Shown here piece by piece: positions 1-6,100 of a DNA stretch of 6,713 bases (the first letter of the stretch is position 1; every line of letters begins with the position of its first letter). The DNA is taken from assembly GCA_900547135.1 (NCBI GenBank), contig URFJ01000108.1, positions 1 through 6,713 on the forward strand. Reading direction: 5' to 3'. This DNA is from an uncultured Eubacteriales bacterium. GTDB taxonomy: Bacteria > Bacillota > Clostridia > Christensenellales > CAG-138. A program made the translations under genes and the position numbers. The notes under the pieces were generated by a model. That model was not told the origin of the DNA and ran no database searches. It saw nothing but the letters and a program-made list of their open reading frames with translations.

Positions 1-39
1 GCGGCCTGTAAAAGTAATGCGATTGGCGAACCTTTCAAT

Positions 40-106
40 GCGCCTTAAGGCGCTTGCCTGTAATATGCCCTTTTAGGGCTCGTGCATACCACCAGTTTAA
101 CTGGTG
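40..106 (+). repeat. Cluster of three short palindromes
   Basis: Three perfect inverted repeats follow one another within 67 bp. The first is a 14-bp palindrome with no spacer (GCGCCTTAAGGCGC, 40-53). The second has 5-bp arms GCCCT/AGGGC around TTT (67-79). The third has 8-bp arms CACCAGTT/AACTGGTG around a single T (90-106). Such serial hairpins resemble the structured non-coding ends of REP-like or IS200/IS605-type elements, but no transposase is visible here, so that link is inference. The cluster lies downstream of the ABC transporter stop codon and may belong to a gene or element beyond the left edge. Confidence 0.6.
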
Positions 107-117
107 CTTTTGATTTT
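90..117 (+). terminator. Possible plus-strand intrinsic terminator
   Basis: The 8-bp-arm hairpin at 90-106 is followed on the plus strand by a T-rich tail (CTTTTGATTTTA, 107-118). This fits a factor-independent terminator for a plus-strand transcript entering from the left, whose gene is not in the window. On the minus strand the hairpin is followed by mixed sequence without a T run, so it is a poor terminator for the ABC transporter gene. The GC content of the stem is modest. Confidence 0.4.
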
Positions 118-162
118 ATGTTTAATTTACTCGCATATTAGGTGTATATTCGTATACCAGAA

Positions 163-1881
163 TTATTGGGATACCGTGTAAAGAGAATAAAAATATCCCT
201 TATGTTTAATCAGTTCATCGAAGCTGCCAGATTCAACGATGGTACCGTTTTTTAAAGCGATAATACAGTCATATCGTGACAGAAGTGTTTCATCCATAGC
301 GTGAGTTACCACAATTCTGGTCATACCCTCCAAGTCCAAGATAGAGGAGGAAACCTGATAAGCAGTCTGCGCATCCAATGCAGCGGTGGCTTCGTCCACC
401 AGAAACACCTGGGATTTTTTCAACAGGCTCCGGGCAATGGAAATCCGCTGCTTCTCTCCACCCGAGAGACCAGAGCCATTTTCGCCACACTCGTAATCCT
501 CGCCTCGTTCCCTAATAAGCTCAGACAAACCGGACATTTCGATAGCTCTGTCTACCTCGCTCTCCGGGAAATCACTGAACATAGTGATGTTCTCTCGGAT
601 GGAAGCATTGAACACAAACACATTTTGTTGCACCAGCGATACCATATCATACAGGGCTTCTCCGGCAATATCATGAATATCGGTGCAGTCATAGGCAATC
701 CTGCCACCAAAGTCATTGTGAGAGGCCATCAGCAGGTTCAGGAGGGTGGATTTGCCGCTGCCGGATGCTCCCACCAGACAATAGCTTTTTTCAGCCTCAA
801 AACGAAAATTGATGTTGTTCAGAATGGGCTTCTCCGGTTCATAGGCAAAGCACAGGTCTTCTACAGTGATGGCATCGGTTAACTTGGACTTTGTAACATC
901 ACCCTCCTGACGGACATTAGAGCAAAGAGCATCTGCCAGCTTGACAATCAGGGCCTTGGATGCTTTGCACTCCGCAAGAGCCTGGGGAATGGACCCGATG
1001 GGGTTGATGATATAGTTCAGAAGCTGCACGAATATCAGCACCGAGCCTGCTGAAATGTTGCTGCCGGACAGAGCAAGATAGGCGCCAATCAAAAATACGC
1101 CCAGCTGAAGAATATTTCCTGCGGTGACAGACAGCATCTGAACCAAGAGAGCCATTTTTCTTCTGCGGGTTTTGGCATCGGATACAGCTTTTACCTCTTG
1201 GGCAAAGATACGGCACATCTGTGCCTCTGCCCGGAAGGATTTAACCACCGAGAATCCTACCAAACTATCCCTCAGGGTGGACATATAGCCTTCGTTTTTG
1301 TCGGAAACTTTTTTCTCCGCAACGGCTACCAAATTGCCCGTTATTACGGACACCGCCAGAGGGAAAACCGCCAGCCCAATGGAAATGCCAGTGAGTAACG
1401 GGCTGTAGTAGAACATCAGTGCCAAAGCACCCACGAACATAACAGCCTGGTCTACAATAATGAACAGATTACAAAGATAGCCCGTTTCAATGGTAGTCAT
1501 ATCGTTGGACAGTGCGGAAATGTAAACAGAGGAGTTTTCGCCGGAGAATGCAGAGATACTCTTCTTTGAAAGCTCCCCAAACACATAGTTCTTATACTGT
1601 GCGATGGCCTTGGAGACAAACTTGGGCTTTGATATGTAGGCAAAGGCAAAGCTCAGCACAACCAGTCCGATGCCCACAACAGCCAATCCTACAATCTCCC
1701 AGAAGGCAAATCCGATGTCCATGCCGGTAGTCATATCAATGATCTGCTGAATGAGCCAGGATACCAAGAGATTGGCTGCCGTTAGGATGATGGTCTGCAG
1801 AAAAGCAAAGGTCAGGTAAATTCCGTTCCCACGATAGAACTGCCGCAAATACGGTTTGATATTGGTATTATTCTGCTTCAT
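163..1881 (-). CDS. ABC exporter, fused membrane and ATPase domains
   Basis: A complete 572-residue half-transporter of the type IV ABC exporter fold, expected to work as a dimer in the cytoplasmic membrane and export a substrate using ATP. The N-terminal half has about six membrane segments (near 21-47, 58-82, 137-158, 162-182, 247-270, 276-300). The ATPase half shows an A-loop Tyr 347, Walker A GASGSGKST at 371-379, Q-loop near 418, signature LSGGEKQR at 472-479, Walker B ending Asp 496/Glu 497, and H-loop His 527, so all catalytic elements are intact. I chose the ATG at 1881 because GGAGG (1891-1895, minus strand) lies 9 nt upstream. An open frame runs further up to 1929 but has no such site. 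The gene overlaps the end of the XRE gene by 14 bp, which suggests translational coupling. The substrate (peptide, drug or lipid) cannot be told from sequence. No peptidase C39 domain is present, so it is not a processing bacteriocin exporter of that class. Confidence 0.93.
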   Translation of the reverse strand: MKQNNTNIKPYLRQFYRGNGIYLTFAFLQTIILTAANLLVSWLIQQIIDMTTGMDIGFAFWEIVGLAVVGIGLVVLSFAFAYISKPKFVSKAIAQYKNYVFGELSKKSISAFSGENSSVYISALSNDMTTIETGYLCNLFIIVDQAVMFVGALALMFYYSPLLTGISIGLAVFPLAVSVITGNLVAVAEKKVSDKNEGYMSTLRDSLVGFSVVKSFRAEAQMCRIFAQEVKAVSDAKTRRRKMALLVQMLSVTAGNILQLGVFLIGAYLALSGSNISAGSVLIFVQLLNYIINPIGSIPQALAECKASKALIVKLADALCSNVRQEGDVTKSKLTDAITVEDLCFAYEPEKPILNNINFRFEAEKSYCLVGASGSGKSTLLNLLMASHNDFGGRIAYDCTDIHDIAGEALYDMVSLVQQNVFVFNASIRENITMFSDFPESEVDRAIEMSGLSELIRERGEDYECGENGSGLSGGEKQRISIARSLLKKSQVFLVDEATAALDAQTAYQVSSSILDLEGMTRIVVTHAMDETLLSRYDCIIALKNGTIVESGSFDELIKHKGYFYSLYTVSQ

Positions 1882-2938
1882 GGCAAAGCTCCTCCCATAT
1901 CGGTCGCAGGAGCTCGCCTGCATCATCATCGTTGATAAAATTCAGAATTATATCCATAGCGGTTCCGCCCATGTCATCGTATGCACGAGCACTGTCTGGG
2001 CCGTGATAAAATTTAACACGGGTCAAGCGGTACTCTGGAGCGGCATCAAAGCGTTCCGCGATAAGCTTGCCCCGCTTTAGATATTCGCGGGCAGCAGCAT
2101 CGTCCCCTTGAAGCATGGACGCAACCGCCAGAATTGTAAAAATCCGTATATCACCACGGTCCATATAGGTGACGACACCAGGCTCTCGTATACCCTGACC
2201 AATTTGATACAGCCAGGTCACAATCTCTTTTACTTTATCCAGCTCCTTTAAGGCACCGTAGGCATTGGAATAGCCGATACAAACATTGTAGAGTGTACTA
2301 TAACATCTGCTCAGTGCATCGGACAAATATGGTAATGCCTCCGCCGCCCGGCTTTCATATTGAGAAAGGATGAGACCTATTCTGGCATCATTTTGTCCTT
2401 CTACATTGTTCTTCTTAAATAGGGAGATTGCGTCATCTATCTTCTCCTGATAGCAATAGCACAGAGCAATTCGATTCTCAAGCAATAAGAGATTGACATC
2501 TTCATAGGGATTTTGATTAATCAGCCTAATTGAATCTCGGTATAAATCAATCGCCCGTTGCGCAGTTTTCGGATTCATTGACAGAAAATAGGCTTCTGCA
2601 CTTTGGTATACCACCTCAAAGCTGTTGGGGTATTTTTTTAGTGCCCGTTCTGCAAATCGCAGACCCTCGTCCAGGTTTTTCTCCCGGGTGTACTGCCTGA
2701 TTTTCTGGGCAGCTTGGGTCATAGTTCCTTGCTGCCAACTATATCCCAAAATGACATCCACCGATGTTTCAAACAGCTCTGCCATCTCTATCAGTAACTT
2801 AATCTCTGGCATGGATTGCTTGCTCTCCCACTTATATACAGCACCTACCGTAACACCAAGGGATTCAGCTAATTGCTCCTGGGTAAGACGATGCTCTTTT
2901 CGGAAACGTTTAATATTTTCAGCAATTTGAATTTCCAT
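1868..2938 (-). CDS. XRE-family HTH regulator with TPR-like helical domain
   Basis: A 356-residue cytoplasmic DNA-binding regulator. Residues about 7-66 form an XRE/Cro-type helix-turn-helix: LTQEQLAESLGV begins at 18, the recognition helix region is VTVGAVYKWE, and the domain ends in the common DVILGY at 61-66. Residues about 75-300 are a run of paired amphipathic helices with TPR-like spacing (for example 88-118, 124-141, 152-176, 262-296), suited to binding a peptide or protein partner. The ATG at 2938 has GGAGG (2947-2951) 8 nt upstream. It is the first gene of a two-gene operon with the ABC exporter, and the 14-bp overlap implies co-expression. The architecture resembles RRNPP-type peptide-responsive regulators (Rgg, PlcR), but family membership is inference. 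The upstream inverted repeat suggests autoregulation. The HTH call is very sure; the TPR call is by helix pattern only. Confidence 0.9.
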   Translation of the reverse strand: MEIQIAENIKRFRKEHRLTQEQLAESLGVTVGAVYKWESKQSMPEIKLLIEMAELFETSVDVILGYSWQQGTMTQAAQKIRQYTREKNLDEGLRFAERALKKYPNSFEVVYQSAEAYFLSMNPKTAQRAIDLYRDSIRLINQNPYEDVNLLLLENRIALCYCYQEKIDDAISLFKKNNVEGQNDARIGLILSQYESRAAEALPYLSDALSRCYSTLYNVCIGYSNAYGALKELDKVKEIVTWLYQIGQGIREPGVVTYMDRGDIRIFTILAVASMLQGDDAAAREYLKRGKLIAERFDAAPEYRLTRVKFYHGPDSARAYDDMGGTAMDIILNFINDDDAGELLRPIWEELCHEAE

Positions 2939-2967
2939 TGTAGATACCTCCGCTGTGTTATAGGATA

Positions 2968-2995
2968 ATTATACTGCAAGCCAAAGTAGTATCAA
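2968..2995 (-). promoter_or_regulatory. Promoter of the XRE-ABC operon
   Basis: On the minus strand a -35 box TTGATA (2990-2995) and a perfect -10 box TATAAT (2968-2973) are separated by 16 bp, which puts transcription start about 25 nt before the XRE start codon. A second, weaker candidate lies upstream: TATAAT at 3026-3031 with TTGCGT at 3047-3052, 15 bp apart. Both -10 boxes sit in the same 11-bp direct repeat ATAATTATACT (plus-strand 2965-2975 and 3023-3033). Confidence 0.7.
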
Positions 2996-3011
2996 CCCAT
3001 TAGCGGTATAA

Positions 3012-3035
3012 AAAGTATAAGAATAATTATACTTT
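3012..3035. promoter_or_regulatory. Inverted repeat, candidate operator
   Basis: A perfect 9-bp inverted repeat AAAGTATAA/TTATACTTT with a 6-bp spacer lies upstream of the XRE gene and overlaps the weaker upstream -10 box. AAGTATA-type half-sites also occur nearby at 3037-3041 (partial) and 3075-3082. XRE proteins typically bind such dyads as dimers and often regulate their own operon, so this is a plausible binding site for the adjacent regulator. This rests on position and symmetry only. Confidence 0.5.
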
Positions 3036-3086
3036 AAGTATGGGTCACGCAAAAATAGTTTCTTAGTTTTTCTAAAAGTATAGGAT

Positions 3087-3657
3087 TGTCAAACATGTTC
3101 TACATCACTATGTACACTGTACGGCAGACGAGTAGAGCGAATGCGGAGCGTAAAAGCGACGCTGATCATCGCGGTGACTGTGTTCCGCCTTGCCGTAGTG
3201 CCGCGGGGTGCAGGTACGAATCAGTTGTAACGTATGCAAAGATCAGCAGCTGTTTTCTCAAAGAGCGTAAAGCTCTCGCAGCCTGAGGTTATGCGGGGAT
3301 TGGTAAACTCAAAGTCTTTATCGGCCTGTACACTCAATGATAACGCCCTTATGCTTGAACATGTCATATGTCTTCTTTATAAATCTTCAGAAGAATAGTG
3401 CTTTGTTGTTTGTAAGCCACCAAATATCGTAGCCTGGTAAATTCATCAATGGCGATATATTGAAAGTGCGTTGCCCGTTTGGGCAACAAGCACGCTACTA
3501 CCTTTACATCGATTTAAACACGTTCGTTGCGGTGCGTCATCTGTTCGTAAGGCTTAGGAATATAGGGCTTCTTGGGTGGTTTCTCCGACAAGGTGCCTAA
3601 CCTTGAGGACACGGCACAGGCTTACCGTACAACGGGTATATCCACGTTTTCGCAACA
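3087..3657 (-). mobile_element. Remnant of an IS481-like insertion sequence
   Basis: The interval holds a broken DDE transposase and appears to end on the right-hand (C-terminal) side at TGTCAAACATG (3087-3097), which looks like an insertion sequence tip beginning TGT. I found no matching inverted copy at the other side. The N-terminal part of the transposase is missing and the sequence beyond about 3657 becomes AT-rich, so the left end seems lost. The edges are estimates. The remnant sits directly upstream of the XRE operon's control region. Confidence 0.55.
3100..3657 (-). pseudogene. Decayed IS481-like DDE transposase (rve core)
   Basis: Reading the minus strand in shifting frames recovers a continuous transposase core. 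From 3652: KRGYTR and CRVLKV; after a frameshift near 3580: IPKPYEQMTHRNERV, then a TAA (3514-3516) where family members usually have Gln, then IDVKVV. QYIAIDEFTRLRYLVAYKQQ follows around 3400-3462. After a second frameshift near 3325 comes ADKDFEFTNP, then TLFEKTAADLCIRYN with a TGA, then, in another frame, TPRHYGKAEHSHRDDQRRFY. The presumed catalytic residues remain visible as Asp (3508-3510), Asp (3320-3322) and Glu (3183-3185), though the usual DNG has become DKD. The N-terminal HTH region is absent. At least two frameshifts and two stop codons make the gene certainly inactive. IS481 assignment is from recalled family motifs; IS3 is the nearest alternative. Confidence 0.82.
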
Positions 3658-3936
3658 AAATTAAATTTTATTAAGCAGCTTGCCCAATCTAATTCTTTAT
3701 GTTAAAATGCTATAATCTTAAAATATTTAAAGGTTATAACTTAATAATTTAATTATTGTATTTAACCATAAGTTAATCAATAATATGCATATATGGAGCT
3801 GAAGGCTGATGATGACAGGCTGAAGCATATCCCTTGAGCCGTCAATGCTCTTTACGAAAATAATAGGCTTCGTTGATTTATAGAACAGTGAAATTTTTAT
3901 AAAACCTAAAAATTGTGTATTTTTTGACTACCATGG
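3658..3936. other. AT-rich gene-poor stretch with possible gene remnant
   Basis: No intact gene is visible. The first part (3661-3790) is very AT-rich. From 3793 a plus-strand frame reads MELKADDDRLKHIP, a TGA, AVNALYENNRLR, a TGA, FIEQ and a final TGA (3889-3891). The residues look like an amphipathic helix, so this may be a decayed gene fragment, but it is too short to identify. An AT-only inverted repeat AATTTTTA/TAAAAATT follows (3892-3899 and 3907-3914). No convincing promoter or RNA gene was seen. Confidence 0.4.
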
Positions 3937-3967
3937 ATCAGCCGCTTCAGTGGCTGAAGCGGCTGAT
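3937..3967. repeat. Perfect 14-bp-arm hairpin
   Basis: The arms ATCAGCCGCTTCAG and CTGAAGCGGCTGAT pair perfectly around a 3-nt TGG loop. It begins 7 nt after the stop codon of the small minus-strand gene. On neither strand is it followed directly by a T run: on the minus strand comes CCATGGTAGTC, then A residues. It is therefore not a canonical intrinsic terminator, but its placement suits a 3' end or mRNA-stabilising structure for the small gene. Confidence 0.7.
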
Positions 3968-3974
3968 TGGGCCA

Positions 3975-4136
3975 TTAACCTTGTTCAGATTCAGGTGTGT
4001 TTAAGGCAGTGTAGAGACTATTGTACAATCCTGCAACATTCTCAGCTATGTTATCATTGTTTGGCGCGGTGCCATAGTATTCATCCTTTTCTATGAGTGC
4101 GAGCGTGATTCTGAGTGCTATCTCAGTCCTATCCAT
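3975..4136 (-). CDS. Small hypothetical protein, 53 residues
   Basis: A short gene starting at ATG 4136 with a near-ideal AGGAGG (4145-4150, minus strand) 8 nt upstream. The product begins MDRTEIALRITLALIEKDEYY and ends in SEQG. It is acidic, with no membrane segment and no cysteine. The pattern is a helix (about 3-17), a polar Asn-rich middle (25-33), then a second helix (about 30-45, AENVAGLYNSLYTAL). It loosely resembles short proteins of Gram-positive phages and mobile elements that carry a VA-LYN-type C-terminal helix, but I do not recognise a named family and the function is unknown. A strong hairpin follows 7 nt after the stop. No convincing promoter was found, though a TTGACA box at 4244-4249 is a possible distant -35. 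Its position beside transposase debris suggests an accessory or prophage-derived origin. Confidence 0.7.
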   Translation of the reverse strand: MDRTEIALRITLALIEKDEYYGTAPNNDNIAENVAGLYNSLYTALNTPESEQG

Positions 4137-4150
4137 TGATGTCACCTCCT

Positions 4151-4483
4151 TGCTTATAGAATAATCCGTGGATAAAAGATTCCTAATTATGATATTTTAT
4201 TTGATTTAGAAAAGCCATGGGCTAACAGTAAAGGCAGATTGCCTGTCAAAGCAGAATTTAGTACTTTTCGGATTTAACAATTTAGATTGTGATATAGGAG
4301 TAACTGTACCTATGCTGCTAAATACCTCCTTGAAATGTTTATATCGATCTATTATAACTAGCATGTCTGGAGGACGATTATAGTAGCCGCAGGGCATGTT
4401 GTGTATAAGGCGTTAACGTCAAAAGCATCTTTGCTTTCCCCAACTATCACATAAAATCAGAATGAAAGGGACGTAATAGAAAT
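4151..4483. other. Intergenic region between divergent small gene and comEC
   Basis: This stretch separates the minus-strand small gene from plus-strand comEC. It holds a good plus-strand promoter (4330-4358), an AGGCA/TGCCT palindrome (4232-4244) touching a minus-strand TTGACA box, and a weak AAAGCA/TGCTTT hairpin in the comEC leader (4422-4437). A 63-codon minus-strand open frame (4206-4397) has no ribosome binding site and no recognisable content. I see no further gene. Confidence 0.5.
4330..4358 (+). promoter_or_regulatory. Promoter upstream of comEC
   Basis: A -35 box TTGAAA (4330-4335) and a -10 box TATAAC (4353-4358) are separated by 17 bp, close to the sigma-A consensus. Transcription would begin near 4365 and leave a leader of roughly 120 nt before the comEC start codon. 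The leader contains a GGAGG at 4369-4373 with no usable start codon at normal spacing. Confidence 0.55.
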
Positions 4484-5035
4484 ATGCCAGTACAACGTGC
4501 AGTAAACATAAGGCCTATGTTCATTTCGGCTATCGGTATAGGATTAGGTATTTTTCTAGGAAGCCTTATTAGGGGAGCGTCCACTGTGATTTTTGCTTTC
4601 GTAATAGTTTTCGTAATCTCTGTCCTTGTCTTTATGGTACTCTCGAAACTATACGTGCCTATGCTTTTTACGTTATGCATTACCATTGGGTTACTTCGCA
4701 TAACAGCAGCCTATCCCCCTCTGCCTGAGCCTGGCATATATTCAATCGCCGGCAGAATAGCAGAAGTGCCTATGCCCGATGGGGATGATCTCCTTCTTAC
4801 AATAGATGATGTAGAGCTCAACGGCAATCGCGTCAGAGGAAGGCTTCTTGTGCCGGTTGACGCTTCTTACAGCATTAAATATGGCCAGATTATTGAGAGC
4901 GACGTGCATATATACCCACTATCCGGCGGCCAAGGGTATAACGGCTTCGACGCCCTTCATTACTACCTTTGCGATGGTATAATAGCAAAAACTTCAAAAC
5001 CGTATACAGTCTCATTTGAGAGGCGGGAAAAATGA
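4484..5035 (+). CDS. comEC: ComEC N-terminal part (DUF4131-like), cut by frameshift
   Basis: The 183-residue product is the N-terminal portion of ComEC/Rec2, the membrane channel that passes single-stranded DNA into the cell in natural competence. Three hydrophobic segments (about 10-30, 33-53, 57-76) are followed by a soluble, beta-rich region (about 83-175) typical of the DUF4131 domain, with RIAEVP and DDLLLTIDDVELNG and ending near KPYTVSFE. The ATG at 4484 has a modest AAAGGGA (4465-4471) about 12 nt upstream. The frame stops at TGA 5033-5035, immediately after five A residues (5028-5032), while the rest of ComEC continues in the next frame from the same point. Removing one A joins both parts into one 502-residue protein. 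The split is therefore a frameshift, either real decay or a sequencing error; without repair this half is unlikely to function alone. Confidence 0.85.
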   Translation: MPVQRAVNIRPMFISAIGIGLGIFLGSLIRGASTVIFAFVIVFVISVLVFMVLSKLYVPMLFTLCITIGLLRITAAYPPLPEPGIYSIAGRIAEVPMPDGDDLLLTIDDVELNGNRVRGRLLVPVDASYSIKYGQIIESDVHIYPLSGGQGYNGFDALHYYLCDGIIAKTSKPYTVSFERREK

Positions 5036-5993
5036 TATTTATGGTATATGCCTTATGGCGCGGCAGGCAATAAATACAGCCATCGATGATATTTTCCAAA
5101 AGAATGGCCCGCTCATATCTGGAATGCTGTTAGGCGAAAAGTCTAATATAAATCATCACTATGTAAATGCGTTCAGGGACTCGGGCACAGCACATCTGTT
5201 TGCCGTATCCGGCCTTCACGTGGGGCTGTTCGTAGCGTTTCTATCAATTCTTATACCCAAGAGAAGGGCATGGCTCAGGATATTTATCATAGGCACATTT
5301 CTGCTGCTTTACTGTGCTGTAACGGCCTTCCCCGCTTCGCTTGTAAGAGCGTCCATCATGTCAATGTGCCTGCTCATAGCCAGTCCGCTTAACAGACGCT
5401 ACGACCTGCTGTCATCCATCTCCTCAGCCGCCGTCATAGTGCTTGTGGCCAACCCCTTCATGCTGTTCAGCGTCAGCTTCCAGCTATCGTTTAGCGCGGT
5501 AACAGCCATAGCCCTAATATATAAACCTGTTGTTAAGCTGTTGAGCAAAGCACTTCACAACTTTATATCAGCGCCAATCTCAATAAGTTTTTGCGGAACT
5601 ATAGGTACTTTGCCGTTAAGCGTACATTACTTCGTCCGTATTCCGCTATTGGGTCTGTTTGCAAACATAATCGTTGTTCCGCTCGTCCCACTTATCCTTG
5701 TTCCTGCATTAATACTAATCGTAATCTATTTTATACTTCCAGACGTCGCCCGCCTATTGGCCGTATTTCCTTCGTTCGTTCTCAATGTTATAACAAATTT
5801 TTTATCCGCGGTTTCATCAATCCCCTGGGGATCGCTAAGCATTCCTCAGTTTCCCTCCGCCTCCTATGTTTTCGTGTTTTTGTCCCTGTTTTTCATTTCA
5901 CCGTATTTTCTTAGACCACTCAGGTCAAAGGCTTTTTACGCATGCGCATCCATAATAATCCTGATACTATTGTGCTGCGCAGGCGTGAACTAG
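5016..5993 (+). CDS. comEC: ComEC competence (channel) domain, downstream of frameshift
   Basis: The 325-residue frame carries the Competence domain of ComEC. Visible landmarks are GMLLGEKS (36-43), the family hallmark HLFAVSGLHVG (60-70), SLVRASIM (108-115), NPFMLFSVSFQLSFSAV (146-162) and LFANIIVVPLVP (214-225), with about eight to nine membrane segments. The nominal start is a TTG at 5016, with ATG at 5055 as an alternative. Neither has a ribosome binding site, because the true start is almost certainly 4484 in the other frame, with a one-base indel at 5028-5032. The protein ends at CCAGVN (5988-5993 stop) just after a last hydrophobic segment. The usual C-terminal metallo-beta-lactamase-like domain is absent, and no remnant of it is seen between the stop and the convergent gene. 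Family identity is very sure; activity is doubtful. Confidence 0.9.
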   Translation: MRGGKNDIYGICLMARQAINTAIDDIFQKNGPLISGMLLGEKSNINHHYVNAFRDSGTAHLFAVSGLHVGLFVAFLSILIPKRRAWLRIFIIGTFLLLYCAVTAFPASLVRASIMSMCLLIASPLNRRYDLLSSISSAAVIVLVANPFMLFSVSFQLSFSAVTAIALIYKPVVKLLSKALHNFISAPISISFCGTIGTLPLSVHYFVRIPLLGLFANIIVVPLVPLILVPALILIVIYFILPDVARLLAVFPSFVLNVITNFLSAVSSIPWGSLSIPQFPSASYVFVFLSLFFISPYFLRPLRSKAFYACASIIILILLCCAGVN

Positions 5994-6003
5994 ATTGTGC
6001 GGG

Positions 6004-6045
6004 TAACACGCTAAAAAACTGCAAAGAAGGGGCCAAATCGCCCCT
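6004..6045 (-). terminator. Candidate terminator for the DUF4097-like gene
   Basis: The arms AGGGGC (6028-6033) and GCCCCT (6040-6045) flank a 6-nt loop. On the minus strand the hairpin is followed, after TCTTTGCAG, by six T residues (6013-6018), which fits a slightly spaced intrinsic terminator for the minus-strand gene ending at 6101. On the plus strand no T run follows, so it would end comEC transcripts poorly. Confidence 0.45.
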
Positions 6046-6100
6046 CCCCGCAAAGTAAGTAATTAATTGAATATTGCTAATAATATCGCCCGTTATAGGC

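Noticed and set aside
301..882. 193-codon plus-strand open frame opposite the ABC ATPase domain
   Set aside because: It is antiparallel to a clearly conserved ATPase domain with all motifs intact, and has no ribosome binding site or recognisable content.
1882..1929. Upstream extension of the ABC exporter start to 1929
   Set aside because: The extra 16 residues (MMMQASSC...) are the other-frame reading of the XRE gene's end, and the strong ribosome binding site at 1891-1895 points to the ATG at 1881.
2939..3086. A small signal-peptide gene upstream of the XRE regulator, as in some peptide-signalling systems
   Set aside because: No start codon with a ribosome binding site and open frame is present in this interval on either strand.
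3086..3286. 66-codon plus-strand open frame over the transposase remnant
   Set aside because: The minus strand carries the recognisable transposase blocks, and the plus-strand frame has no ribosome binding site or protein-like pattern.
3937..3967. Hairpin as a canonical intrinsic terminator
   Set aside because: No T run follows the stem directly on either strand, so it is listed as an unexplained hairpin instead.
4206..4397. 63-codon minus-strand open frame upstream of the small gene
   Set aside because: No ribosome binding site at its start, no recognised motif, and it overlaps the comEC promoter; not enough to call a gene.
4447..4701. 84-codon minus-strand open frame opposite comEC
   Set aside because: It is the shadow of the comEC N-terminus, whose hydrophobic segments and fit to the family are clear on the plus strand.
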